Origin: Bacilli bacterium
GTDB taxonomy: Bacteria; Bacillota_I; Bacilli_A; RFN20; CAG-826
Length of the DNA stretch: 64,000 nucleotides
NCBI GenBank assembly: GCA_024408335.1
Contig: JAKSVB010000003.1
Location: forward strand, 1-64,000
Direction: 5' to 3'
Below are positions 9,844 through 21,961 of the stretch, in pieces; the first letter of the stretch is position 1; each line of letters opens with the position of its first letter. The notes beneath the pieces were generated by a model. The model searched no databases and was not told where the DNA came from. It saw nothing but the letters and a program-made list of their open reading frames with translations. Made by a program: the position numbers and the translations under genes.

Positions 9844-10433
9844 TGGTCACCTTATTAATGGACACCAGCAATACCAACCTTTCAATTGGTTTAGCAAAAG
9901 ATCACAAAGTGATCGATAGCATTTGTTATGAAGCTTGGCAAAAGCAATCAGAGTTTTTGGTTCTTGAGCTCGATGCCATTCTAAAGAGAAATGGCTTAAC
10001 AAGAAAAGACATTGAAATGGTCGTTTCCGCTAAAGGACCTGGTTCATATACAGGCGTTAGAATTGCGTTAACCGTTGCCAAGGTTGTGGCCTTTGCTCTT
10101 AATGTCCCTCTTTATCTCGTTTCAAGCCTTGAGGCTTTAAAAGATGAAAATGCTCCATCAATCTGTTTGATGAACGCCAGAAGCAAACGTTCATATATTG
10201 GCGTTTATGACAAAGAAAGCGTCATTATGGAAGACAAAATCATGGATAACGTTGAAGTATTAAAGTACATTTCAGAACATCCAGATTACAAAATCTGCGG
10301 CTTAGTCAGTTACCTTGGCCTTGAGGCAGCAGAACCAAAGAATCTCGACATCCTTGCAATTAGCGATATCGAAAGAAATTTCGTTAGTGACCCTGTTGCC
10401 GCAAAGCCTGTTTACTTAAAGGATCTTTATTAA
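9843..10433 (+). CDS. tsaB: tRNA t6A biosynthesis protein TsaB
   Basis: A 196-aa actin/ASKHA-fold protein that partners TsaD in t6A synthesis. It has the LLMDTSNTNLSIGL phosphate-loop-like N-terminus and the family motif KGPGSYTGVRIALT near residue 62. It is somewhat shorter than many TsaB proteins, as in other Firmicutes. One-base overlap with tsaE and one base before rimI, so co-transcribed. Confidence 0.95.
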   Translation: MVTLLMDTSNTNLSIGLAKDHKVIDSICYEAWQKQSEFLVLELDAILKRNGLTRKDIEMVVSAKGPGSYTGVRIALTVAKVVAFALNVPLYLVSSLEALKDENAPSICLMNARSKRSYIGVYDKESVIMEDKIMDNVEVLKYISEHPDYKICGLVSYLGLEAAEPKNLDILAISDIERNFVSDPVAAKPVYLKDLY

Positions 10434-10434
10434 A

Positions 10435-10887
10435 ATGGCAGATTTCAAAATCCACAAAATCAAAGAATCCGAATATCAGGCTGTCGCAGTGTTAGAAAGC
10501 GCATGTTTCGTTGATCCTTGGCCTATTGAGCAAATCGAATACGAAGACAAAAAGAACCCAATTGCCAATTTATATACCGCAACAGTTGATGAAGAGGTCG
10601 TTGGCTATATTGATTTCTTTATCACATGGGACAGCGCTTCAATCGCTAGAGTCTGCGTTGCCGACGAATGCCGTAGAAACGGTATTGGCAAAGCTCTCAT
10701 AGAGAAGATGGTTGAGGTGTGTAAGAAGCAAGAGGAAGAAGTGGCAAATATCACTCTTGAAGTTCGTGTCTCAAACGAAGCTGCAATAAGCCTCTACAAG
10801 AAGAATGGTTTTGAGGCAGTTACCACAAAGAAAATGTATTATGAAAACGGCGAGGACGCCCTTTATATGGTGAGGTGCATCTTATGA
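10435..10887 (+). CDS. rimI: Ribosomal protein S18 alanine N-acetyltransferase
   Basis: A 150-aa GNAT-family acetyltransferase. The acetyl-CoA loop is RRNGIGKAL near residue 80, preceded by ARVCVADEC, with VRVSNEAAISLYKKNGF near 103. The position between tsaB and tsaD is the conserved location of rimI in Firmicutes. It probably acetylates the ribosomal protein S18 N-terminus. Its TGA overlaps the tsaD ATG (ATGA). Confidence 0.9.
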   Translation: MADFKIHKIKESEYQAVAVLESACFVDPWPIEQIEYEDKKNPIANLYTATVDEEVVGYIDFFITWDSASIARVCVADECRRNGIGKALIEKMVEVCKKQEEEVANITLEVRVSNEAAISLYKKNGFEAVTTKKMYYENGEDALYMVRCIL

Positions 10888-11900
10888 CAAGAATATTAGC
10901 AATTGAATCAAGTTGTGATGAAACAGCGGTTGCCATTACAGAAGATGGCAAACTTCTTTGCAACGTTATCTCGTCACAGGTTCCAGTCCACGCAAAATAC
11001 GGCGGAGTCATGCCGGAAATCGCATCAAGACTCCACTGCGAGAACATTGATGTTTGTCTCAAAGAAGCATTAGAACAAGCAAAGCTTGGATTTGAGGATA
11101 TGGACGCTATCGCAGTCACTCGTGGCCCTGGATTAATTGGTTGTCTTCATATCGGTTTGCAAGCCGCTAAAACCATCGCTGTTTTGTATAACAAACCACT
11201 CATCCCAGTCCATCACCTTTGCGGACACATATACGCAAACGAATATGCTGGCGAATTCAAATTCCCAATGCTTTGCGTTGTCGTTAGCGGTGGCAACACC
11301 GAACTTGTCCTCATGAAAGACCATATGGACTTTGAAGTTATCGGCGAGACAAAAGATGACGCGGTAGGTGAGTGCTATGACAAGGTCGCAAGAGTCCTTG
11401 GATTCCCTTACCCAGGCGGACTTCCAATTGATCAACATTCAAAGCTTGGTGAGCATACATACAATCTTCCTAAGCCACTCGCTCATGACGATAGCTACGA
11501 CTTCTCATATTCCGGTTTAAAGACCAGCGTTATCAACCTTGCAAACCAACTTCAAATGAAAGGCGAAGCAATCAGAGTTGATGATATGGCTAAGTCCTTC
11601 CAAGACGTCGCTATTGGAATGATCGTCGAAAAAGCCACAAGAGCCGCTAAAGAATTTAATGTCAAACAAGTCGTCTTAGCAGGCGGTGTCAGTGCTAACT
11701 CATACCTTAGAGAACAAATGAAGTTGGCGCTCGAAGGAACCAGCGTTGACCTAATCATTCCGCCGCTTTGGTGCACAACGGATAACGCCGCAATGGTCGC
11801 AAAAGTAGCTGAAAGATTATACAAAGAAGGTGTCTTTGCACCTCTCTCGTTAGGCGTTGATCCTAACTGGAAAATCAGCGATTATAAAAAGTTCGATTAA
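10884..11900 (+). CDS. tsaD: tRNA N6-adenosine threonylcarbamoyltransferase TsaD
   Basis: A 338-aa ASKHA-fold transferase that moves threonylcarbamoyl to A37 of tRNA. It begins with ILAIESSCDETAVA. The metal-binding histidines are in VHHLCGHIYAN near residue 112, VVSGGNTELVLM follows near 134, and the C-terminal DNAAMVA near 295. ATG at 10884 was chosen over one three codons upstream because GAGG is correctly spaced and the ATGA overlap with rimI is typical. Last gene of the t6A operon. Confidence 0.96.
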   Translation: MTRILAIESSCDETAVAITEDGKLLCNVISSQVPVHAKYGGVMPEIASRLHCENIDVCLKEALEQAKLGFEDMDAIAVTRGPGLIGCLHIGLQAAKTIAVLYNKPLIPVHHLCGHIYANEYAGEFKFPMLCVVVSGGNTELVLMKDHMDFEVIGETKDDAVGECYDKVARVLGFPYPGGLPIDQHSKLGEHTYNLPKPLAHDDSYDFSYSGLKTSVINLANQLQMKGEAIRVDDMAKSFQDVAIGMIVEKATRAAKEFNVKQVVLAGGVSANSYLREQMKLALEGTSVDLIIPPLWCTTDNAAMVAKVAERLYKEGVFAPLSLGVDPNWKISDYKKFD

Positions 11901-11960
11901 TAAAATTTATTGAATTATTTAAAAAATAATCAATACTAATAAAACCGAAAGGAGATAAGC

Positions 11961-13343
11961 ATGCAGAAAAAAGCTATCAGCGTCAAAGAGCTCTACGCAA
12001 CACCAATCGAAGAATTGGAAAAGCTCGAATCAGTTACAGTCCAAGGATGGATTCGTACCAATCGAAATAGCGGAAACGTCGGATTTATTCACCTCCACGA
12101 TGGAACTTGCTTCAAGAATATCCAAGTCGTTTATACTGCCGATTCACCTTTCTTTGAAGAGGTTTCCAAATATCCATTTGGCGCAGCAGTCAGATTTGAT
12201 GGAAAAGTCGTTGCAACACCAACTCTTCAACAACCATTCGAAATTCAATCAACATCAGCTGAACTCTTAGGCGGCGTTGATTCAGATTACCCACTTCAAA
12301 AGAAGAAAACTTCTTTCGAGTTCTTACGTGAAGAAGCATACCTCCGTCCAAGAACAAACACATTCGACGCAGTCTTCAGAGTTAGAAGCGTTCTTGCTAT
12401 GGCAGTTCACCAATTCTTCCAAGATCGTGGATTCGTCTATGTCCATACACCAGAAATCACTGGAAACGACGCAGAAGGCGCAGGTTCAGTCTTCACAATC
12501 ACGACCGATTCAAAAGATAATCCATACACCGATTTCTATGGCCGTCGCGCTTCACTTACTGTCTCAGGACAACTTCACGTTGAAGCCTTCGCAATGGCAT
12601 TCAAAGATGTCTATACATTCGGCCCTACATTCCGTGCTGAAAAGAGTAATACCACTCGTCACGCTAGCGAATTCTGGATGATTGAACCAGAACTTGCTTT
12701 CGCAGATCTCGATGATGATATGGAATGCATCGAAGCATGTATCAAATACTGCATCGAATACATCCTCACACACTGTCCAGATGAAATGGATTTCTTCAAC
12801 AAATGGATCGACAAAGGCGTTATCGAGAAGTTAAAGAAAGTCTTAGCATCAGACTTCAGAAAAATGGAGTATACCGAAGGTATCGAAATCCTTAAGAAGG
12901 CTGTCGCTGGTGGTCACAAGTTCCAAAACAACAACATCTATTGGGGCATGGATCTCCAAAGCGAACACGAAAGATATATCACCGAAGAATTCGTCGGTGG
13001 ACCTGTCTTCCTTTATAACTATCCAAAAGAGATCAAGGCCTTCTATATGAGAGAAAACGACGATGGCAAGACCGTTGCAGCAGTTGACCTCCTTGTTCCA
13101 GGAGAAGGTGAAATCGTAGGTGGTTCACAACGTGAAGAACGTTATGACATCCTCAAAACTAAGATGGACGCTCTTGGAAACACTGAAGGCTTAGAATGGT
13201 ATCTCAACCTCCGTAAATACGGCGGCTGCATCCACAGCGGCTTCGGTATCGGCTTCGACCGTCTCTTAATGTATATCACTGGTATCAACAATATCCGTGA
13301 TACAGAACCATACCCAAGAACCGCAAACGCTTTAAAATACTAA
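11961..13343 (+). CDS. asnS: Asparaginyl-tRNA synthetase
   Basis: A 460-aa class IIb aminoacyl-tRNA synthetase. The N-terminal OB-fold anticodon-binding domain (VTVQGWIRTNRNSG near residue 26) is followed by the catalytic core: motif 2 TFRAEKSNTTRHASEFWMIE near 218 and motif 3 GFGIGFDRLLMYITG near 432. GSVFTI and SGQLHVEAFA distinguish AsnRS from AspRS. AAAGGAG lies before the ATG. The upstream 60 bases are very AT-rich with an imperfect hairpin. Confidence 0.95.
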   Translation: MQKKAISVKELYATPIEELEKLESVTVQGWIRTNRNSGNVGFIHLHDGTCFKNIQVVYTADSPFFEEVSKYPFGAAVRFDGKVVATPTLQQPFEIQSTSAELLGGVDSDYPLQKKKTSFEFLREEAYLRPRTNTFDAVFRVRSVLAMAVHQFFQDRGFVYVHTPEITGNDAEGAGSVFTITTDSKDNPYTDFYGRRASLTVSGQLHVEAFAMAFKDVYTFGPTFRAEKSNTTRHASEFWMIEPELAFADLDDDMECIEACIKYCIEYILTHCPDEMDFFNKWIDKGVIEKLKKVLASDFRKMEYTEGIEILKKAVAGGHKFQNNNIYWGMDLQSEHERYITEEFVGGPVFLYNYPKEIKAFYMRENDDGKTVAAVDLLVPGEGEIVGGSQREERYDILKTKMDALGNTEGLEWYLNLRKYGGCIHSGFGIGFDRLLMYITGINNIRDTEPYPRTANALKY

Positions 13344-13346
13344 ACG

Positions 13347-13478
13347 ATGAGTAAGGATTTAACTGTTCAAGAGAAAAAACAAAAATCCAAGAACCGCATC
13401 TTTATATTGATGCTCGTCTTGGATATCTTGTTAGCGCTTATTATCGTTTACGAAGTAGTTGATCTCTTCGTATTCTAA
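13347..13478 (+). CDS. Small single-pass membrane protein (43 aa)
   Basis: A short reading frame starting three bases after the asnS stop. It encodes a basic, Lys/Gln-rich N-terminus of 17 residues followed by one hydrophobic helix (near 19-36) and a short acidic end. A charged tail plus one complete membrane helix is unlikely by chance, and it ends right before a terminator. No clear Shine-Dalgarno, so it probably depends on coupling to asnS. Function unknown. Confidence 0.6.
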   Translation: MSKDLTVQEKKQKSKNRIFILMLVLDILLALIIVYEVVDLFVF

Positions 13479-13482
13479 TAAA

Positions 13483-14148
13483 CTATTTCTTAGGGGTGCT
13501 ATCCACATTTGGGGCACCCTTTTCTTTGTCGTCTTGGAAGTAGTTGAATCCCTCAAGAGATTTACCGAATACAGTATGGCATCTTCTATTGAGCAAGAAT
13601 CCGCGTGCTATGAATGCTTGAGTGACAATTGCCAAGTAGACCATAGCGAGAATCCAAAGAAGGCATAGAACGTATGAACCAATATGTGCGACTTCGATGT
13701 GTGGGGCATTAGATACTGCAGGCCACTCAGAGAGGACTTCAAGGCCAAAGACTTTGACCATTACAGCGTTATCCCAATCCCATTGATAGAAGAGATCTCC
13801 GAAGTTGGCGAAATATGTATCTGCCCATTTGCCTGTAACAAATGAGTTAACTAAATAGGCGATAACAGAAGCGATGATGATGCAGAATACAGGTATGGAT
13901 TCTAAGAAGAAACGTCTTCTGTTTTTGATGGATCCGTATTTTCTAAGTTGCTCAGGTGTCGAGATGACTCTTTTGATAACGGCCTCATGGATTTCGTAGT
14001 CCATTCTGGTTTCCATCAATTTAGTGATTCTACGGATAACAACACCGATTAATCCGATGAGGATAAAGATGATTATGAAAACAAATAAGAAGATGAATAT
14101 TAATCTCTTATCGCTTTGACTGAGTGTGACATCAACAAAAGCTCTCAT
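13483..14148 (-). CDS. Hypothetical polytopic membrane protein
   Basis: A 221-aa protein with about four hydrophobic segments (near 17-38, 86-104, 155-180 and around 120), and a charged loop between the first two. No recognised family. It is last of three minus-strand membrane genes; its ATG overlaps the preceding TAA by one base, so translation is coupled. Its 3' end carries the plus-strand asnS terminator on the opposite strand. Confidence 0.65.
   Translation of the reverse strand: MRAFVDVTLSQSDKRLIFIFLFVFIIIFILIGLIGVVIRRITKLMETRMDYEIHEAVIKRVISTPEQLRKYGSIKNRRRFFLESIPVFCIIIASVIAYLVNSFVTGKWADTYFANFGDLFYQWDWDNAVMVKVFGLEVLSEWPAVSNAPHIEVAHIGSYVLCLLWILAMVYLAIVTQAFIARGFLLNRRCHTVFGKSLEGFNYFQDDKEKGAPNVDSTPKK
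13492..13527 (+). terminator. Terminator of asnS and the small membrane gene
   Basis: GGGTGC (13494-13499) pairs with GCACCC (13514-13519), extended by two weak pairs, followed by TTTTCTTT. It lies inside the last codons of the convergent minus-strand gene. Confidence 0.75.
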
Positions 14149-14651
14149 TATTCTTCTCCTTTCTCATCAATAACAACGCCGATTTGAGCTGGTTGCTCAT
14201 TTTGGCTAGGGATTTGCATAGGATTTTGATTTGGATATTGAGGATTTCCATATCCTTGGTTTATGTATTGTGGGTTTTGATATTGTGGAGGAACGCCATA
14301 ACCTTGATTTGGGATTTGACCTCCGTAAGGTGGGACAGGTTGTTGAGGTTGATAATAATTTTGTTGAACGTAGACTGGTCCTTGTTGAGCAGGAGCAGCT
14401 GGTTGTTCTTGCTGCTGGTTGCCCTTGCCTGTCTTTGCGTTCATTTCTTGTTCCATGATTTGTTTCACGGTCTCATCTTCCTTTAAGACCTTGAAGAAAG
14501 AATCGCCTTTGAAGAAGCGAATCAAACCAACGAAAAACATAACGAACCATTCAACAAGCAAGACTATGCCTGTTCCAACGATTGCGACTAAGAATACTGG
14601 CAGTGCCAGTACATAAAGTAAACCTAAACCAAATTCTCTAATAAATTTCAT
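14148..14651 (-). CDS. Membrane protein with Pro/Gln/Tyr/Asn-rich low-complexity tail
   Basis: A 167-aa protein: a hydrophobic N-terminal region with one long or two short membrane helices (residues 7-45), a charged juxtamembrane part, then from about residue 75 a low-complexity tail built from PQY, GYG, NPQY and PNQ-like units. Such tails are disordered and resemble adhesive or assembly-promoting segments. Family unknown. It lies between a DUF2232-like gene and a membrane protein, with 2-nt and 1-nt junctions. Confidence 0.65.
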   Translation of the reverse strand: MKFIREFGLGLLYVLALPVFLVAIVGTGIVLLVEWFVMFFVGLIRFFKGDSFFKVLKEDETVKQIMEQEMNAKTGKGNQQQEQPAAPAQQGPVYVQQNYYQPQQPVPPYGGQIPNQGYGVPPQYQNPQYINQGYGNPQYPNQNPMQIPSQNEQPAQIGVVIDEKGEE

Positions 14652-14653
14652 GA

Positions 14654-15553
14654 CTATATTTTAACTCTTTTGTTTTCAAAAATTGAAACAAAACTAGTAA
14701 AGGCGATAGACATGGAGAAGACAGAAGTTAGATTTAACTCTGTGCCTTCATGAAAGAATTGGTTGAAGAGAGCGTACATAAATAGAGATGCAATGAGCAA
14801 AATAACTAAGAGAACGTATACCCAAATAGGCCTTTTCTCTAGTAACAGGTGCGATCCGACAAACGAAAAGAAAATTGATGCAAAGAGTGAAACATATGCC
14901 ACAGGGGAATATATGAAGGCAAATAAAATACTCAAAGCCCCAAAAGCAAACCCAAGGATCGGGCTTAAGAACCTTTCGTATGGCATATCAAAAGAATCTT
15001 TTGAAAACTTGCTGGTTACTATCTCAATGACTAACAGATTAACTACAGATTCGGCAAACGAATAAGCAAGAATAAAGGCTGGAACAATATCTCTGATGTG
15101 GGCGCTTTCTGAAAAACCGACGAGTTTTAGGGCGACGTCAATCACATCTACTCCAGTAATCGTTTTGAGTATGAAGAAAGCCAAAATATTAAGAATGAAT
15201 TGAAGGACTGCGGTTAAGGCTACGAGCATTTGGGAAGGAATTCTTTTGCTTCTTAAAAGCCCATAAAAGCACCCTGAGAAAACACTAGGGATAACAATGA
15301 AAACCGTGTCTCCAATATTGAAGAAAGAGACGCCCAAACAAAGGGCTATTGAGCCGATGATATAGATTGGCAAATACTTAGGTTCTACAAAGTAGGCTAC
15401 CATTGCGCTGATGAGAGGCAAAAAGAACGCTAAGACAAAGCTTGCGAAAGGAACAAAAGCCATAAAAAGCGAAAAAGAGGCGAGAATTGCCGCGAAAATC
15501 GCCATCAAAGTGATGTTTCCTACAGGTTTTGTTTGCTTCACAAAAAGTTTCAT
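14654..15553 (-). CDS. Polytopic membrane protein, DUF2232/ECF S-component-like
   Basis: A 299-aa membrane protein with eight or more hydrophobic helices. The start, a basic N-terminus followed by TLMAIFAAILASFSLFMAFVPF, resembles ECF-transporter S components and DUF2232 (YybS-type) proteins; assignment is tentative. The ATG at 15553 is preceded only by AAGGTG with no spacing, but GATAAT (15560-15565 on this strand) lies six bases upstream, suggesting a leaderless mRNA. It is divergent from pcrA and heads a three-gene operon. Confidence 0.65.
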   Translation of the reverse strand: MKLFVKQTKPVGNITLMAIFAAILASFSLFMAFVPFASFVLAFFLPLISAMVAYFVEPKYLPIYIIGSIALCLGVSFFNIGDTVFIVIPSVFSGCFYGLLRSKRIPSQMLVALTAVLQFILNILAFFILKTITGVDVIDVALKLVGFSESAHIRDIVPAFILAYSFAESVVNLLVIEIVTSKFSKDSFDMPYERFLSPILGFAFGALSILFAFIYSPVAYVSLFASIFFSFVGSHLLLEKRPIWVYVLLVILLIASLFMYALFNQFFHEGTELNLTSVFSMSIAFTSFVSIFENKRVKI

Positions 15554-15676
15554 CACCTTATTATCTCAATTACGAATACGTTTTTTAACAAAAAAGAATA
15601 TCTTTCGATGGGGCTTAATAAAAACCTCAAATCGTTAAAATCGGCTTCCTCTTTTGTGGAAGAGAACCATTAAAAA

Positions 15677-15685
15677 TGATATAAT
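15677..15685 (+). promoter_or_regulatory. Extended -10 promoter of pcrA
   Basis: TG-A-TATAAT (15677-15685) is a full extended -10 box. The ATG of pcrA is 15 nt downstream with no Shine-Dalgarno between, so the expected leader is only about 8-9 nt. Confidence 0.65.
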
Positions 15686-15700
15686 TTAACTACGTTAATT

Positions 15701-20013
<4,313 letters not shown>

Positions 20014-20065
20014 AAATTTTTAAAAAAATATCGTTTTTCTCCTCTATAAGATAGTGGAGGAACAA

Positions 20066-21208
20066 ATGATGTTTATTTGTGAAAGATGTGGCAATAGCGA
20101 TGAACGCTATATAGGCCACATGAATGGAAAACCATATTGCAGAAAGTGCATTGCTTTTTCAGGCAAGTCTGCTGAATGTTTTGAGTCTATGCCGAAAAAG
20201 GCCCCTTTGGAACTTCACTACAAGCTTTCCGAAGAACAAAGCAATATCTCACGCAGGATAATCGAAAACTACGTTAACGGGGTCGATACTCTTGTTTATG
20301 CAGTGTGTGGGTCAGGGAAAACCGAAATTAGCTATGGCGTATTGGCCTATGCCATTTCCCATGGGCAAAAAGTTGGATTCGCCCTTCCTAGAAGGGATGT
20401 TGTAATTGAACTCTATTGGCGATTAAAGGAGGCGTTTCCTGAGAATAATGTTGTGGCAGTTTATGGGCAACACTCAGAAAGGCTTGAAGGCGACATCGTG
20501 ATCCTTACAACCCATCAGCTATACCGTTATCCATCATATTTTGATTTGCTTGTCATGGACGAAATAGACGCATTCCCATTTAAAGGAAGCGATGTTTTGA
20601 TATCGCTATATAGGAAATCATTAAAAGGTAACTGTGTGATGATGAGCGCAACTCCAAGCAAAGATGTCTTAGAGGAATTCAAAGCACCGAATCATGAGAT
20701 TTTGGAACTTAGAACCAGATTTCATAAGCAACCAATCCCCTTGCCACAGCTTGTAGTTAACCTCTCTCCAATCCAAGAGATGCTCATTTTGAAGAAGCTC
20801 TTTGAATACAAGAAAGAAGGGAAGCCTTGTTTGATATTTGCTCCGACTATCAATCTATGTGAGAGCCTCTTCCATAAACTGAAATTGCTTGCAAAAAGCG
20901 GTTCTTTTATCCATAGCAAAGTCGAAAATCGCGAAAGAATACTTAGCGATTTCAAGAAAGGCAAATATAGGTACCTCGTGGCTACATCGGTTCTCGAACG
21001 CGGCGTTACAGTAAAGGATCTACAGGTTCTCGTCTATCACGCAGACGAAAAGAGAGTCTACGATTCCTCGACCCTCATACAAATCGCAGGAAGAGTCGGA
21101 AGAAAGATGGACGCGCCAGAAGGAGAAGTCATTTTCTATGGCGAAAGGGCAACCGAGGAAATGAATAATGCAATCAGCGAAATCGAATACTGCAACACCT
21201 TTTTGTAA
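20066..21208 (+). CDS. comFA: ComFA-like DNA uptake helicase
   Basis: A 380-aa DEAD-type ATPase of the competence protein ComFA family. An N-terminal four-Cys zinc finger (CERCG...CRKCIAF, residues 4-30) precedes Walker A AVCGSGKTE near 90 and the MDEIDAF box near 170. The helicase C-domain carries ATSVLERGVTVKDLQV near 305 and QIAGRVGR near 345. It would power import of single-stranded DNA in natural transformation. GGAGG sets the start. It overlaps comFC by 41 bases. Confidence 0.9.
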   Translation: MMFICERCGNSDERYIGHMNGKPYCRKCIAFSGKSAECFESMPKKAPLELHYKLSEEQSNISRRIIENYVNGVDTLVYAVCGSGKTEISYGVLAYAISHGQKVGFALPRRDVVIELYWRLKEAFPENNVVAVYGQHSERLEGDIVILTTHQLYRYPSYFDLLVMDEIDAFPFKGSDVLISLYRKSLKGNCVMMSATPSKDVLEEFKAPNHEILELRTRFHKQPIPLPQLVVNLSPIQEMLILKKLFEYKKEGKPCLIFAPTINLCESLFHKLKLLAKSGSFIHSKVENRERILSDFKKGKYRYLVATSVLERGVTVKDLQVLVYHADEKRVYDSSTLIQIAGRVGRKMDAPEGEVIFYGERATEEMNNAISEIEYCNTFL

Positions 21209-21884
21209 GGTTTGCTTTAAGCCTTTAAAGGGCTATGACACAAACGATTTATTTGAGGATTTTCCTATATGTTCTAAATGTTTTCAGGCGATGGAGCCTA
21301 AAACCATAACAACAAAAATCGTTGGGATAAAGGCCACATCGTTCTTTGTCTATAACGGAAAAGTAAGGGACATGCTTTATCAATGTAAGGGATGTGCTGA
21401 TTACGAGATGGCAGAAGTTTTCCTCTCTAGGTACAAGAGTTGGCTTAGATTCAAATACAGAGACTGGTTCCTTGTACCCGCTCCTAGTTTTGCTGAGAAA
21501 AACGAAAAGAGAGGATTTAATCAAGTTGAGGAAATATTTCGTGCCATAGATCGGCCTTATCTACTTGCGATAAAGAAAACGGATAATGTCAAACAAGCCG
21601 ACCTTAATTATGTCCAAAGACAAAAGATAGGGGAGCATCTTGCGTGGGTTGATGGCATATCGGTCCATGGCAAAAAGATTCTTTTTGTGGATGACCTTAT
21701 GACAACGGGAGCAACCGCGAAAGCATGTGTTAAGCTTCTCTTAGAACATGGTGCATCCAAAGTAGAAATACTCACTATGGCTAGGACGACGAATCCAAAA
21801 GAAAGAAAAGAGAGTAAAATCTCTTTTACTCAAAAACTCCTGCAAATCGTGGATAAATTGAAAAAAAGAAAGGAAAATTCGTAA
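21168..21884 (+). CDS. comFC: ComFC-like phosphoribosyltransferase family protein
   Basis: A 238-aa ComF/GntX family protein. N-terminal zinc-finger cysteines CKVCF...CSKCF (residues 13-39) precede a phosphoribosyltransferase-like domain with the PRPP loop ILFVDDLMTTGAT near 173 and the family segment RGFNQVEEI near 117. ComFC works with ComFA in DNA uptake; its biochemical activity is unclear. The long overlap with comFA and a GAGG before its ATG indicate coupled translation. Confidence 0.88.
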   Translation: MQSAKSNTATPFCKVCFKPLKGYDTNDLFEDFPICSKCFQAMEPKTITTKIVGIKATSFFVYNGKVRDMLYQCKGCADYEMAEVFLSRYKSWLRFKYRDWFLVPAPSFAEKNEKRGFNQVEEIFRAIDRPYLLAIKKTDNVKQADLNYVQRQKIGEHLAWVDGISVHGKKILFVDDLMTTGATAKACVKLLLEHGASKVEILTMARTTNPKERKESKISFTQKLLQIVDKLKKRKENS

Positions 21885-21903
21885 TAATTGCTTTTAATAG
21901 TGG

Positions 21904-21932
21904 TTGTCTTACCATTTATGGTAATGTACACT
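21904..21932 (+). promoter_or_regulatory. secA promoter with a palindrome filling the spacer
   Basis: TTGTCT (21904-21909), a 17-nt spacer, TACACT (21927-21932). A perfect inverted repeat TTACCAT-TT-ATGGTAA (21909-21924) occupies almost the whole spacer and is a candidate operator. Confidence 0.6.
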
Positions 21933-21961
21933 ATCGTAGTTATCTTGTTTAGGAGATTAGT

